From assembly GCA_027858735.1 (NCBI GenBank), contig JAQICC010000232.1, forward strand, positions 1 to 52,916: DNA of 52,916 bases, in the 5' to 3' direction. The translations under genes and the position numbers were made by a program. Shown piece after piece: positions 37,885-47,574 of this stretch. This DNA comes from Salinivirgaceae bacterium (GTDB lineage: Bacteria; Bacteroidota; Bacteroidia; Bacteroidales; SZUA-534). The notes beneath the pieces are model-generated. The model was not told the origin of the DNA and made no database searches. It was given only the letters and a program-made list of their open reading frames with translations. The stretch's first letter is position 1; the number at the start of each line of letters is the position of its first letter.

Positions 37885-38640
37885 TTATTTTTTACAACTT
37901 TTGTTCGATAGTTTAATATACTGATCAAGTGCCATGGTCATTGAGGGAGCTTCAGGTAGTGGAGCTTGAATATCTAGCCTCAATTTTGCATCTTTTACTG
38001 CTTTTGCAGTAGTGGGTCCAAAAGCAGCAATTTTCGTGTTATTCTGTATAAACTCAGGAAAATTTTCAAAAAGTGATTTGATTCCTGAGGGGCTAAAGAA
38101 TACTAAAATATCATAATCAACACTCAATAAATCCGATAAATCACTAGCTACAGTTCTATATAGAATTGCAACCTGAAATTCTACTTTCAATTTTTCAAGT
38201 TTTTTTGGTATATCAGGCTTATGCATATCAGAAAGTGGTAGCAAAAACTTTTCTCCTTTGTGTTTTTCCATTACTTCAATCAGGTCATCGAATCTGCTTT
38301 TGCCAAAAAATATTTTTCTCTTCCTATACACAATGTACTTCTGTAGATAAAATGCAGTAGCTTCCGAAACACAAAAGTATTTCATTGAGTCTGGTACACT
38401 AATTCTCATTTCTTCACATATACGAAAAAAATGATCCACTGCAGTTCTACTGGTAAAAATTACCGCGGAAAAATCAAGAATATTAATTCTTTCCTTCCTA
38501 AAAACTTTCGCTTCAACGGGTTCAATCTGAATAAATGATCGAAAGTCAATTTTTAAATTATGCTTTTCGGCCAAGTCAAAATATGGCGATTTTTCAGTCG
38601 CTGGTTCAGGTTGAGATACTAGAATTTTTCTAATTTTCAA
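37885..38640 (-). CDS. hemD: Uroporphyrinogen-III synthase
   Basis: KILVSQPEPATEKSPYFDLAEKHNLKIDFRSFIQIEPV, AVIFTSRTAVDHFF, ILVFFSPSGIKSLFENFP, IAAFGPTTAKAVKDAKL. Confidence 0.92.
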   Translation of the reverse strand: MKIRKILVSQPEPATEKSPYFDLAEKHNLKIDFRSFIQIEPVEAKVFRKERINILDFSAVIFTSRTAVDHFFRICEEMRISVPDSMKYFCVSEATAFYLQKYIVYRKRKIFFGKSRFDDLIEVMEKHKGEKFLLPLSDMHKPDIPKKLEKLKVEFQVAILYRTVASDLSDLLSVDYDILVFFSPSGIKSLFENFPEFIQNNTKIAAFGPTTAKAVKDAKLRLDIQAPLPEAPSMTMALDQYIKLSNKSCKK

Positions 38641-38684
38641 ATTTCACAAGTTTTTATTACACATCAATTTGCCTTGCAACTATC

Positions 38685-39785
38685 TCATAAGTAAAAACAT
38701 ACTATCTTAATCAGTAGTAGAACAGGCAAAATTTCAAGTGCACAAAGGTACAAAAACAAATAGAATATTGAAAGTCTATTCTTAAAACATAATTGCATCC
38801 CTTTAAAAACTCTAAAAAAATACAGCACAATTACAATAGTACCTCCAGTTAAAAACAGCCATGGGGTAACATTTAATGGGACATAGGGCAATACGGCAAC
38901 AATAGGTAATAATGCAAAACCAACCATTTTATTATATAAAAAAACGATAAAAACGTATGACGAAAAGCCGCCTCGCGTTAAAAAAAGGAAATCGAGTGTA
39001 TATAAAACAAACGATTTTACGGAATAAAGTACCATAATTGCCCCCATACATATTAAGAACAATAAAATACCATCCAACGTAAAAATGGAAATATGATGAA
39101 ATTCAAAGTATTGAGCCAAGAACAATGAAATATTTACAAAAAACAAAAGATTCATAAAATAAAAAACCCTGCTTCTAGTAACATTGGCCTCTTCAAACAT
39201 TCGTCTTGCAGCAAAATAGTTATAAGATGCCTGCACAACAGCATGAAAAAATCGATTATAACCTACTCTGAGCCATCCAAAAAGAACAAGTGAGAATATA
39301 ATTATGCCAAGCATCCAGTCAGTTCCAATAAAACCTATAGCCGAATTCGTATTTGAGGTTATGAAATTATCTTTTTTTATTGATTCTTTAACATTAAACA
39401 CATTTTCTGGTTCATGAACTATGCGCTGCTTAGCAGATTTAACAGTAAACTCATTGCTATTTATTTTCGGATCAAAAGGGGTAAACGAAAATTGATCAAA
39501 AAAATCTTGTTCCTCAGGAAATTTAATATTTAAATTTAAAATGTCGAAGGAAGGGTGATGAAGGCTATCGGATATTGGAATAACAGGAACCGTTTTAACA
39601 ATCGGGATGACCTTTTTTTTTGGAACTTCACGAACTACCTCTTCCATTAATGAGTTAAATGCCCCTATTTCAATTGTATTACGCTTAATTTTAAGCTCTG
39701 AATTATCAAGCGGTTTTATTATTGCATTAGGAACTGATGCCTTAATTGTGTCCTGTACCTGATTGAAATAGTTTTCCGTACTCAT
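38685..39785 (-). CDS. DUF4271 family membrane protein
   Basis: C-terminal multi-TM region (GTDWMLGIIIFSLVLFGWLRVGYNRFFHAVVQASYNYFAARRMFEE) and position upstream of hemD, as commonly in Bacteroidota. Confidence 0.8.
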   Translation of the reverse strand: MSTENYFNQVQDTIKASVPNAIIKPLDNSELKIKRNTIEIGAFNSLMEEVVREVPKKKVIPIVKTVPVIPISDSLHHPSFDILNLNIKFPEEQDFFDQFSFTPFDPKINSNEFTVKSAKQRIVHEPENVFNVKESIKKDNFITSNTNSAIGFIGTDWMLGIIIFSLVLFGWLRVGYNRFFHAVVQASYNYFAARRMFEEANVTRSRVFYFMNLLFFVNISLFLAQYFEFHHISIFTLDGILLFLICMGAIMVLYSVKSFVLYTLDFLFLTRGGFSSYVFIVFLYNKMVGFALLPIVAVLPYVPLNVTPWLFLTGGTIVIVLYFFRVFKGMQLCFKNRLSIFYLFLYLCALEILPVLLLIKIVCFYL

Positions 39786-39925
39786 TAATATTATTGCCTT
39801 GATTTATTATTAACCGTTAAAAATAGTAAGTTTTAGAAATAAATAGTCAAATTTGTTGAAATTAGTTAATTCATCAAACTTTTTTTGAATTAATTGTATA
39901 TTTACTTCCATAAAATTTTATTCAT

Positions 39926-40975
39926 ATGCAAAAAATAGTTTTAGTCTTCGCAGCTGCCATATTGCTTGGTTTATTTACCAACTGTGTTCCTACCCGACAA
40001 TTTCAAGAATTAAAAGGCAAAAACGAATTTACTGTCCATGAGCGAGATTCGTTACAGGATAGAAACGAAAGTTTAACAGTTCGAAACACAGAAATGGAAG
40101 CCGAACTAGAGGAACTAAAAAGGCGAATGGAAAATTTAGCAATCAATAAAAGTAGCCTAAAGGATTCTGCTCACTTTTATAAAAAACAATACAAGGTTTT
40201 TAAAACCATGTATGATGATTTAACTTCAACTAATGAAAATGTTCAAAAAGGTCGCGATAAAGAAACCAGATTGCTTTTAGCTGAACTTCAGGTTACTAAA
40301 GAAGATTTACAGATGCAGGAAGATGAATTACGTTTGCTTGAGACATCTTTAATAGAACAACAAAAAGAGTTAAATGAAAGAGATGTCATTTTAATTGCAT
40401 TGGATTCGACTTTAAATCAGAAACGACTGGAAATTGAAGACCAAAGCAAAAGACTATTTGAACTTGAAGGAATTCTACACAGTAAAGATTCCGCAGTTTT
40501 AGCTATAAAATCGAAAATAACCGACGCCCTATTAGGATTTGAAAACAAAGGTCTTACAATTCACCAACGAAATGGTAAGGTATATGTTACCATGGACGAG
40601 AAACTATTATTCCAATCGGGAAGATGGGATGTAGACCCTAAGGGCCAGCAAGCAATTATGCAAATTGCAGGAGTATTAGAGCAGAATAAAAATATAAACA
40701 TTTTAATAGAAGGACACACCGACGATGTGCCAATGCGTGGTTCTGGAGACGTTAAAGACAATTGGGATTTAAGTGCTAAACGTGCTACATCGATTGTTAA
40801 AATTCTTCTGCAAAATTCAACAATGAACCCTATACGAGTAACAGCTGCAGGCCGTGGCCCCTTTATGCCAATTGATTCTTCAAAAACACCCGAAGCAAGA
40901 GCAAAAAACCGTAGAACGGAGATTATTCTAACTCCTAAATTAGATGAACTGTTTCAAATATTAGAATCCAATTAA
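39926..40975 (+). CDS. OmpA/MotB-domain lipoprotein with coiled coil
   Basis: LFTNC lipobox, long coiled coil, ILIEGHTDDVPMRGSGDVKDNWDLSAKRATSIVKILL...GRGPFMPI...RAKNRRTEIILTPKL. Confidence 0.93.
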   Translation: MQKIVLVFAAAILLGLFTNCVPTRQFQELKGKNEFTVHERDSLQDRNESLTVRNTEMEAELEELKRRMENLAINKSSLKDSAHFYKKQYKVFKTMYDDLTSTNENVQKGRDKETRLLLAELQVTKEDLQMQEDELRLLETSLIEQQKELNERDVILIALDSTLNQKRLEIEDQSKRLFELEGILHSKDSAVLAIKSKITDALLGFENKGLTIHQRNGKVYVTMDEKLLFQSGRWDVDPKGQQAIMQIAGVLEQNKNINILIEGHTDDVPMRGSGDVKDNWDLSAKRATSIVKILLQNSTMNPIRVTAAGRGPFMPIDSSKTPEARAKNRRTEIILTPKLDELFQILESN

Positions 40976-40995
40976 TAAACTATTCAGCAATTGAA

Positions 40996-42021
40996 ATGAC
41001 ACTGGCAGTAATCGTTGATGGTATTCAGTTTTTAAAAACACTAACTGCTAAGAAAATAATCAATGGGTTATTGCTACGAACTAGTTATTTAATTTCCAAA
41101 ATTTCAAACAATTATATTCATTGGGGTACCCTTGAATCACTATCGATTGAACCAACTAATTTATGCAACTTGAAATGCCCGGAGTGTCCTTCAGGCAATA
41201 ATAAAATGTTACGGCCAAGGCTATTTATTTCTGAAAACAATTTTGATCACACAATACGTCAAGTATCCGAATGCCTAACTTACCTTCAATTGTTTTTTCA
41301 AGGCGAACCCTTAATGCACCCAAAAATTTATAACTACATTAAAAAATCTACCACAAAAAAAATTTATACTTCAATTTCCACAAATGGTCAGTTTCTATCG
41401 CTCGAAAACAGCACTAAAATAGTTCAATCGGGTCTTCATAGAATAATTGTTTCAATTGATGGGGCAACTCAACAGGTATATGAGAAATATAGAGTTGGAG
41501 GAGACTTAACACTGGCTAAGAATGGTATTAAAAACCTTATAGCAGAAAGAAAAAGACTAAAAAGCAAAACACCCTATATAATAATGCAATTTGTTGTATT
41601 AGCCTACAATGAACATCAAATTACTGAAATTAAGGCATTAGCCCAAACGCTAAATGCAGATAAATTACAATTAAAATCGGCCCAAATTTCAGATACAAAG
41701 GAAAAGGCTTCTCTTGTTCCAAAAAAAGCGAAGTATAGCAGATATATAAAAAATAGTGATGGTAATTTTAGTTTAAAAAGAAACAGAAAATTCAAATGCA
41801 AAAGAGTATGGTTCGGATCAGTCATTTCTGCAAACAATGAATTACTTCCTTGTTGCTTTGATAAAGACGCAAATCACTCCTACGCTGAATTAAGCAAAGT
41901 GGACATTAAATATGCTTGGAAAGGAATATTAGCAAAAGATTTTCGCATTAAAGTTTGGAACAACCATAATTCTATTGACATTTGTAAGAATTGCAGTGAA
42001 GGATTATGGAGGAAACCATAA
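40996..42021 (+). CDS. Radical SAM protein with SPASM-type C terminus
   Basis: EPTNLCNLKCPECPSGNN (CxxxCxxC), FQGEPLMHP, ISTNGQF, C-terminal LLPCCFDKDANHSY...DICKNCSEGLW. Confidence 0.92.
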   Translation: MTLAVIVDGIQFLKTLTAKKIINGLLLRTSYLISKISNNYIHWGTLESLSIEPTNLCNLKCPECPSGNNKMLRPRLFISENNFDHTIRQVSECLTYLQLFFQGEPLMHPKIYNYIKKSTTKKIYTSISTNGQFLSLENSTKIVQSGLHRIIVSIDGATQQVYEKYRVGGDLTLAKNGIKNLIAERKRLKSKTPYIIMQFVVLAYNEHQITEIKALAQTLNADKLQLKSAQISDTKEKASLVPKKAKYSRYIKNSDGNFSLKRNRKFKCKRVWFGSVISANNELLPCCFDKDANHSYAELSKVDIKYAWKGILAKDFRIKVWNNHNSIDICKNCSEGLWRKP

Positions 42022-42025
42022 ACAA

Positions 42026-42049
42026 AAATTCCGGCAATAGCCGGAATTT
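42026..42049. terminator. Terminator hairpin between radical SAM gene and frr
   Basis: AAATTCCGGC-AATA-GCCGGAATTT. Confidence 0.75.
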
Positions 42050-42050
42050 A

Positions 42051-42614
42051 TTATAAGGTCATAATATCTACTTCCTTTTTCTTTATCATTTCATCAATCT
42101 GACTTGAGAAATTAACGGTTAAGCTTTGAACTTCAGCTTCAGCATCTTTTTCCATATCTTCCGATAAGCCATCCTTTTTCATTTGTTTAAACTGATCAAT
42201 GGCATCCTTTCTAGCATTTCTAATACTCACTTTCGAATGCTCTCCTTCAGCCTTTGCCTGCTTCACCAAGTCCTTACGACGTTCTTCGGTTAATGGTGGA
42301 ACATTAATAAGAATAGATTCACCATTATTCATGGGGTTTAATCCCAAATTAGCATACATAATAGCTTTCTCAATGGGGTCAATCATGTTTTTCTCCCAAG
42401 GCTGAACTTTAATTGTGCGAGCGTCAGGAGTATTTATATTTGACACTTGCGAAAGCGCTGTTGTTGATCCATAATAGTCTACCATAATCCCATCAAGAGT
42501 TCTTGCATCGGCTTTTCCGGCACGAATATGAGCCAATCTATCATCTAAATGTAAAAGAGATTTATCCATTGAATCTTTGGTCATCTCCATCACCATCTTA
42601 ATTTCTTCTGTCAT
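42051..42614 (-). CDS. frr: Ribosome recycling factor
   Basis: LLHLDDRLAHIRAGKADARTLDGIMVDYYGSTTALSQVSNINTPDARTIKVQPWEKNMI; LTEERRKDLVKQAK. Confidence 0.97.
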   Translation of the reverse strand: MTEEIKMVMEMTKDSMDKSLLHLDDRLAHIRAGKADARTLDGIMVDYYGSTTALSQVSNINTPDARTIKVQPWEKNMIDPIEKAIMYANLGLNPMNNGESILINVPPLTEERRKDLVKQAKAEGEHSKVSIRNARKDAIDQFKQMKKDGLSEDMEKDAEAEVQSLTVNFSSQIDEMIKKKEVDIMTL

Positions 42615-42648
42615 TGTGAGTTTATATTGATTTAAACAGCTAATATAT

Positions 42649-43359
42649 TTAATTACTTACAAAAGTTCCAATTTTTTCGCCTAAAATTACTTTTTCAAGA
42701 TTTCCGGGAGTATCCATATCAAATACAATAATGGGTAGATTATTCTCTTTACACATTGTAGTTGCCGTTAAATCCATAACCTTTAACCCTCTTTTATAAA
42801 TCTCATCAAAAGTAATCTTATCAAACTTTTTGGCTGACATATCCTTTTCAGGATCAGCGGTATACACCCCATCAACTCTAGTTCCTTTAAGCATAACGTC
42901 GGCTTTTATCTCAATACCACGCAACGATGAACCTGTATCAGTAGTAAAATAAGGATTACCAGTTCCGGCAGATAGTATTACAACTTCGCCCTTTTCCAAC
43001 ATTTCAATAGCTTTTGGCTGCGAATAAAACTCACCTACAGGCTCCATTCTAATAGCAGTAAGAACCCTTGCCTTTGTACCCAAACTATCTAAAGCCGACT
43101 TAAGAGCCAAGCTATTTATTACCGTAGCAAGCATTCCCATTTGGTCACCTTGATAACGATCAAATCCTTTACTAGCACCACTCAATCCACGAAAAATATT
43201 TCCTCCACCAATAACAATACCAACCTGCACCCCTTTATCAACAATTGTTTTAATTTGAGTAGCATATTCATCTAGGCGCACAGAATCAATGCCATACCCA
43301 CTCTCACCTTGAAGCGATTCTCCGCTAAGTTTTAGCAAAACACGTTTATATTTTATCAT
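42649..43359 (-). CDS. pyrH: UMP kinase
   Basis: YKRVLLKLSGESLQGESGYGID, VGIVIGGGNIFRG, VILSAGTGNPYFTTDTGSSLRGIEIKADVMLKGTRVDGVYTADPEKD. Confidence 0.98.
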   Translation of the reverse strand: MIKYKRVLLKLSGESLQGESGYGIDSVRLDEYATQIKTIVDKGVQVGIVIGGGNIFRGLSGASKGFDRYQGDQMGMLATVINSLALKSALDSLGTKARVLTAIRMEPVGEFYSQPKAIEMLEKGEVVILSAGTGNPYFTTDTGSSLRGIEIKADVMLKGTRVDGVYTADPEKDMSAKKFDKITFDEIYKRGLKVMDLTATTMCKENNLPIIVFDMDTPGNLEKVILGEKIGTFVSN

Positions 43360-43440
43360 TTTTATTCAGTTTTGGAATGCGGTTCGCAAGATACGAAAAA
43401 GATGTAAAAATGCCGCTCTAACATAATAGTTCAGAGCAAA

Positions 43441-43466
43441 AAAAAGAGCCCCAAAGGACTCTTTTA
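43441..43466 (-). terminator. Terminator downstream of tsf
   Basis: AAAAGAGcCC...GGaCTCTTTT hairpin with T tract when read on the minus strand. Confidence 0.65.
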
Positions 43467-43484
43467 AATTATCTTAAACGCTTA

Positions 43485-44309
43485 TTATTTTAAAGCATAA
43501 CGTTTCATAGCTGTTACAGTTAAACCTGCGCTAGCATTCTTCAACACTTGTGCAACAGTAATTTTATTATCTTTAACAGACATTTGATTTAATAAAGTAT
43601 TTTCTTTAAAAAATTTACCCAATCTTCCTTGAGCAATTTTATCAAGCATTTCTTCTGGTTTTCCTTCTTGTCGAGCCTTTTCTTTACCAATGTTTAATTC
43701 TTCCTCCACAATACTTGCAGAAACATCCTCCTTATCGATAGCTACAGGAGCCATAGCTGCTGCTTGCATAGCTACGTCTCTACCAACCTGAGTATCAATA
43801 CCACTTTGGTTAAAACCAATTAATGTAGCCAATTTATTACCCATGTGAATATAAGCAGCAACACCTTCAGCTTCTACTTTATCATAAAATGCTACTTCCA
43901 TTTTTTCACCAGTAATACCACTTTGAGCAATAACAGCTTCTTCAACTGTTGTTCCATCAAAGTCTAGTGCTAAAAATGCTTCTCTGTTTTCTGGCAAATT
44001 TGCTAAAGCAATGTCACAAAGTTTGTTAGCAATAGCCACAAAATCTTCGTTTTTTGCTACAAAGTCGGTTTCACAATTCAAAGCAATAATTGCTCCTTGT
44101 TTTCCGTCAGCAGATACTTTAGCAATAACAGCTCCCTCAGTGGCTTCACGATCAGCTCTTTTATTAGCAATCGCTTGACCTTTTTCACGAATAATTTGTA
44201 TTGCTCTATCAAAATCGCCTTCAGCTTCGGTAAGAGCCTTTTTACAGTCCATCATACCTGCTCCGGTGGATTTTCTTAATTTTGCTACGTCAGCTGCTTT
44301 AATTGACAT
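43485..44309 (-). CDS. tsf: Elongation factor Ts
   Basis: MSIKAADVAKLRKSTGAGMMDCKKALTEAEGDFDRAIQIIREKG; ORF-track start at 44369 adds an unlikely 20-aa lysine-rich leader. Confidence 0.97.
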   Translation of the reverse strand: MSIKAADVAKLRKSTGAGMMDCKKALTEAEGDFDRAIQIIREKGQAIANKRADREATEGAVIAKVSADGKQGAIIALNCETDFVAKNEDFVAIANKLCDIALANLPENREAFLALDFDGTTVEEAVIAQSGITGEKMEVAFYDKVEAEGVAAYIHMGNKLATLIGFNQSGIDTQVGRDVAMQAAAMAPVAIDKEDVSASIVEEELNIGKEKARQEGKPEEMLDKIAQGRLGKFFKENTLLNQMSVKDNKITVAQVLKNASAGLTVTAMKRYALK

Positions 44310-44328
44310 ATCAGTATATTTTTTTAGT

Positions 44329-45171
44329 TTATTCTTCTGTTTTTGTTTCTTCAGCTTTTGTAGCTTCAACTGCTTCTGCAGGAGCGGCTACTTTTTTAGC
44401 AGCTGATTTTTTTGCTATTGTTTTTGTCTCTTTTTTTGGATCTGCGCCTTTATCTTTAGCACCTCCATCTTTATCCTTCTCAATCTTACGCTCAGAAAGA
44501 CCTTCTTGAATGGCTTTTGTTAAAATCTCAACAACAAGTGCGATTGATTTAGCGGCATCATCATTACATGGAATAGTATAATCAACCAAACTAGGATCTG
44601 AGTTTGTATCAACCATTGCAAAAACAGGAATCTGTAATCTTCTCGCTTCAGCAACAGCAATTTTTTCTTTCTGTATATCAACAATGAACAAAGCTGCAGG
44701 TAAACGGGTAAGATCGGCAATACTACCGAAGTTTTTTTCAAGTTTTGCTCTCTGACGTGAAATCTGCAATCTCTCTCTTTTTGAAAGGTGATTTAAAGTT
44801 CCGTCGCCTTCCATTTTATCGATAGATGTCATTTTCTTAACTGACTTACGAATAGTAGGAAAGTTAGTTAACATACCACCAGACCAACGTTCAGTTACAT
44901 AAGGCATATTAATGTTAGCTACCATTTCAGCTACAATATCTTTAGCTTGTTTTTTGGTTGCAACAAATAAAATTTTTCTACCTGATTTAGCAATTTGCTT
45001 CAATGCTAAAGCGGCCTCATCAATTTTCACTACGGTTTTTTGAAGATCAATAATGTGAATACCATTGCGCTCCATAAATATATATGGGGCCATATGTGGA
45101 TTCCATTTTCTCTTAAGGTGACCGAAATGCGCACCTGCATCTAATAAATCCTGAAAATTTACTCTTGACAT
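44329..45171 (-). CDS. rpsB: 30S ribosomal protein S2
   Basis: FQDLLDAGAHFGHLKRKWNPHMAPYIFMERNGIHIIDLQKT; lysine/alanine-rich C-terminal extension. Confidence 0.97.
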   Translation of the reverse strand: MSRVNFQDLLDAGAHFGHLKRKWNPHMAPYIFMERNGIHIIDLQKTVVKIDEAALALKQIAKSGRKILFVATKKQAKDIVAEMVANINMPYVTERWSGGMLTNFPTIRKSVKKMTSIDKMEGDGTLNHLSKRERLQISRQRAKLEKNFGSIADLTRLPAALFIVDIQKEKIAVAEARRLQIPVFAMVDTNSDPSLVDYTIPCNDDAAKSIALVVEILTKAIQEGLSERKIEKDKDGGAKDKGADPKKETKTIAKKSAAKKVAAPAEAVEATKAEETKTEE

Positions 45172-45325
45172 TTTTTTTGTTTTAACTCGTTTACATTCTT
45201 AGAATAAAGCAATTGTTAAGTAGTTCTTGTCATAATGGTCGATTTTCAGATGAATATCATGAAACCTCTTATGCAAATAAAAAAATCTTAACAATTTAGA
45301 TACTAAACGAAATTCTGCAGTGCTA

Positions 45326-45712
45326 TTAACGCTTACTGAACTGGAATTTCTTACGTGCTTTTTTCTGTCCTGGTTTCTTTCTCTCAACTTCGCGAGGATC
45401 TCTAGTTACAAATCCAGCTGCTTTTAGTTTACCGCGGCACTCTTCATCAATCTCGATTAAAGCCCTAGTAATACCTAAGCGCAATGCCTCTGCTTGACCC
45501 TTTACACCTCCGCCATCTAGGTTCACTTTTACGTCATACTTATCAGCAACTTCAAGAAGATTAAATGGTTGCATAACAATATACTGAAGAGTTCCTACTG
45601 GAAAATACTCTTTGTAATCTTTGTTGTTAACCGTAACCTTTCCTGAACCGTCGCTCAGGTAAATACGTGCGATAGCCGACTTCCTTCGTCCAATTTTGTT
45701 AATCACTTCCAT
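45326..45712 (-). CDS. rpsI: 30S ribosomal protein S9
   Basis: GRRKSAIARIYLSDGSGKVTVNNKDYKEYFP...RDPREVERKKPGQKKARKKFQFSKR. Confidence 0.97.
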   Translation of the reverse strand: MEVINKIGRRKSAIARIYLSDGSGKVTVNNKDYKEYFPVGTLQYIVMQPFNLLEVADKYDVKVNLDGGGVKGQAEALRLGITRALIEIDEECRGKLKAAGFVTRDPREVERKKPGQKKARKKFQFSKR

Positions 45713-45717
45713 TTCTT

Positions 45718-46173
45718 CTATTTAATAGAATTTAAACTGATTGTTTCAGGTTTTTGCGCTTCATGTGGATGCGCATCTCCTGCGTAAACAAATAAATTCC
45801 TGAAAAGATCACGTCCTAAAATATTTTTAGGTAACATTCCCTTAACAGCTTTCTCAACCATTGCTATTGGATTTTTCACCATTAGCTTTTCAGCAGTAAT
45901 AGTACGCTGTCCTCCAGGATAACCTGTATGGCTAATGTACTCTTTGTCACTCCATTTGTTTCCGGTTAGCTGAATTTTTTCAGCATTAATAACAATTACG
46001 TTATCACCGCAATCAACATGAGGAGTGAAATCGGTTTTATGCTTTCCTCTTAAAAGGAAGGCAACACCTGTGGCAAGGCGACCCAAAATTGCTTCGTTCG
46101 CGTCAATCACAACCCATTTTTTATCAACGGTTGCCTTGTTTGCCGATTTTGTTTTAAAACTTAAAGTGTCCAC
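45718..46173 (-). CDS. rplM: 50S ribosomal protein L13
   Basis: WVVIDANEAILGRLATGVAFLLRGKHKTDFTPHVDCGDNVIVINAEKIQLTG...KGMLPKNILGRDLFRNLFVYAG. Confidence 0.97.
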   Translation of the reverse strand: MDTLSFKTKSANKATVDKKWVVIDANEAILGRLATGVAFLLRGKHKTDFTPHVDCGDNVIVINAEKIQLTGNKWSDKEYISHTGYPGGQRTITAEKLMVKNPIAMVEKAVKGMLPKNILGRDLFRNLFVYAGDAHPHEAQKPETISLNSIK

Positions 46174-46488
46174 TCTACTCCTAACTTTTTAATTAATACA
46201 TAAATACGACGAAAATAAATTTCGCCAAATGTGGGATGCAAAAATACAATTTAAATTCAAAACCACAATTATTATATTCACTTTTTGTTACTGCCTCTTC
46301 AAAGCCCCAAGACACAAGAGTTCAACGATTTTTGAAAGCTTCTATTAGAAAAAAACAAATAACGTACTAAACAATAATTACTCAAATTGGTTCTACAAGT
46401 ACATTTATGACTTTAATATTTTATTATTAAATAATAAGATAATTCAAACAAATTTTTTACATTTACAAGGAACTAAAAATACTCAGCT

Positions 46489-47295
46489 ATGAAACAAGTT
46501 AAATTATTGTTGGGAATTGTGTTTGCATCAATACTCATATTGTCTTGCTCAAACAATAAATCATCAAAAAAATCAGCAGATGCGGTTGATGATATTGACA
46601 TTGACAATTTGGAAATAGTTGCAGGTAACGTACCCATGCCATCATCTTACGAAATTATTCAATTATTAAATAACTCAGGTGCTGGATATATTTTTGATAT
46701 TACAAATCCTCCTCAGAATGTAGAGAATTATATTACGTATAAACAAAAAGCAATAAATCTTGGAATTTACGCCACAGATTTAACTTATACCACTACCTAC
46801 CAAAAAAGAGATGAAACAGCCATGTACCTCGACAATTTTGTGCAACTTGTTGAAGATTTAGAAATTACTGTGTTAGACAGTAAATTTTTTGAAAGCGTTC
46901 AAGGTAATCTTGATAATAGAGACTCGTTAATTATTATTATCAAAAAAGCTCAACATGATACTCATGTATTTTTAAATGAGAGTGGAAAAACCGAAATTGC
47001 CTTATACGCTCTAACAGGAAGCTGGATTGAGGGAATGTACTTGGTTGGTGCAGCCGTAAAATTTGCTGAAAATAAAGAGCCTCTTTATGAAGTAATATTA
47101 AAACACAAAAAATCGCTGGTTGATTTAATCAGTATAATGGAAAAAGAAAAAGATAATGAAAATTTCAAGGATATTTATTCATCATTAGGTGATATTCTTT
47201 CTCTTTTAAAAAAAATGGAAAAGAACAACAATGACTATAAAACAGCCGAACAACTTAAAGATAAAATTACTGACCTTAGAAATTCTTTAGTATAA
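46489..47295 (+). CDS. Conserved hypothetical lipoprotein
   Basis: Signal peptide with lipobox (ILILSCSNN); no recognised domain. Confidence 0.75.
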   Translation: MKQVKLLLGIVFASILILSCSNNKSSKKSADAVDDIDIDNLEIVAGNVPMPSSYEIIQLLNNSGAGYIFDITNPPQNVENYITYKQKAINLGIYATDLTYTTTYQKRDETAMYLDNFVQLVEDLEITVLDSKFFESVQGNLDNRDSLIIIIKKAQHDTHVFLNESGKTEIALYALTGSWIEGMYLVGAAVKFAENKEPLYEVILKHKKSLVDLISIMEKEKDNENFKDIYSSLGDILSLLKKMEKNNNDYKTAEQLKDKITDLRNSLV

Positions 47296-47315
47296 AATCT
47301 TTGTACAATAATATG

Positions 47316-47344
47316 AATGCCGCCAGTTGGCGGCATTTTTTTTT
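47316..47344 (+). terminator. Rho-independent terminator
   Basis: AATGCCGCC-AGTT-GGCGGCATT followed by a T tract. Confidence 0.9.
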
Positions 47345-47451
47345 ACAAAAAATTCTGAAGCTCTTTTAAATCCTAAAAAAAACAACCCTTTAACAACTTC
47401 TCACCATTAATAAAAATCATTTCACCGATTAGTTGTTACATTTTACAGGTG

Positions 47452-47486
47452 TTGCTTAGTAAATAAACAATAAATATGTAATTTTG
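47452..47486 (+). promoter_or_regulatory. Possible Bacteroidota-type promoter (TTG ... TAxxTTTG)
   Basis: TTG at 47452 and TAATTTTG at 47479-47486, upstream of the sigma-54 activator gene; spacing 24 nt, slightly longer than usual. Confidence 0.3.
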
Positions 47487-47574
47487 TCATGAATTAAATG
47501 ACTTTCCTTTATTGACTGGTGCAACTTGCTGTAGCAAAACAGTTAATGGGACTGACAAAAAATCCTAATAGAAA

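Noticed and set aside
44310-44369. N-terminal extension of EF-Ts (MKLQKLKKQKQKNKLKKYTD)
   Set aside because: Overlaps the rpsB 3' end and precedes the canonical MSIKAADV start; likely not translated.
44303-44509. Plus-strand Ala/Ser-rich 68-aa ORF
   Set aside because: Antisense of the lysine/alanine-rich rpsB tail; composition artefact.
45199-45387. Minus-strand 62-aa ORF between rpsI and rpsB
   Set aside because: Overlaps the rpsI 3' end out of frame; start and body do not resemble any known protein.
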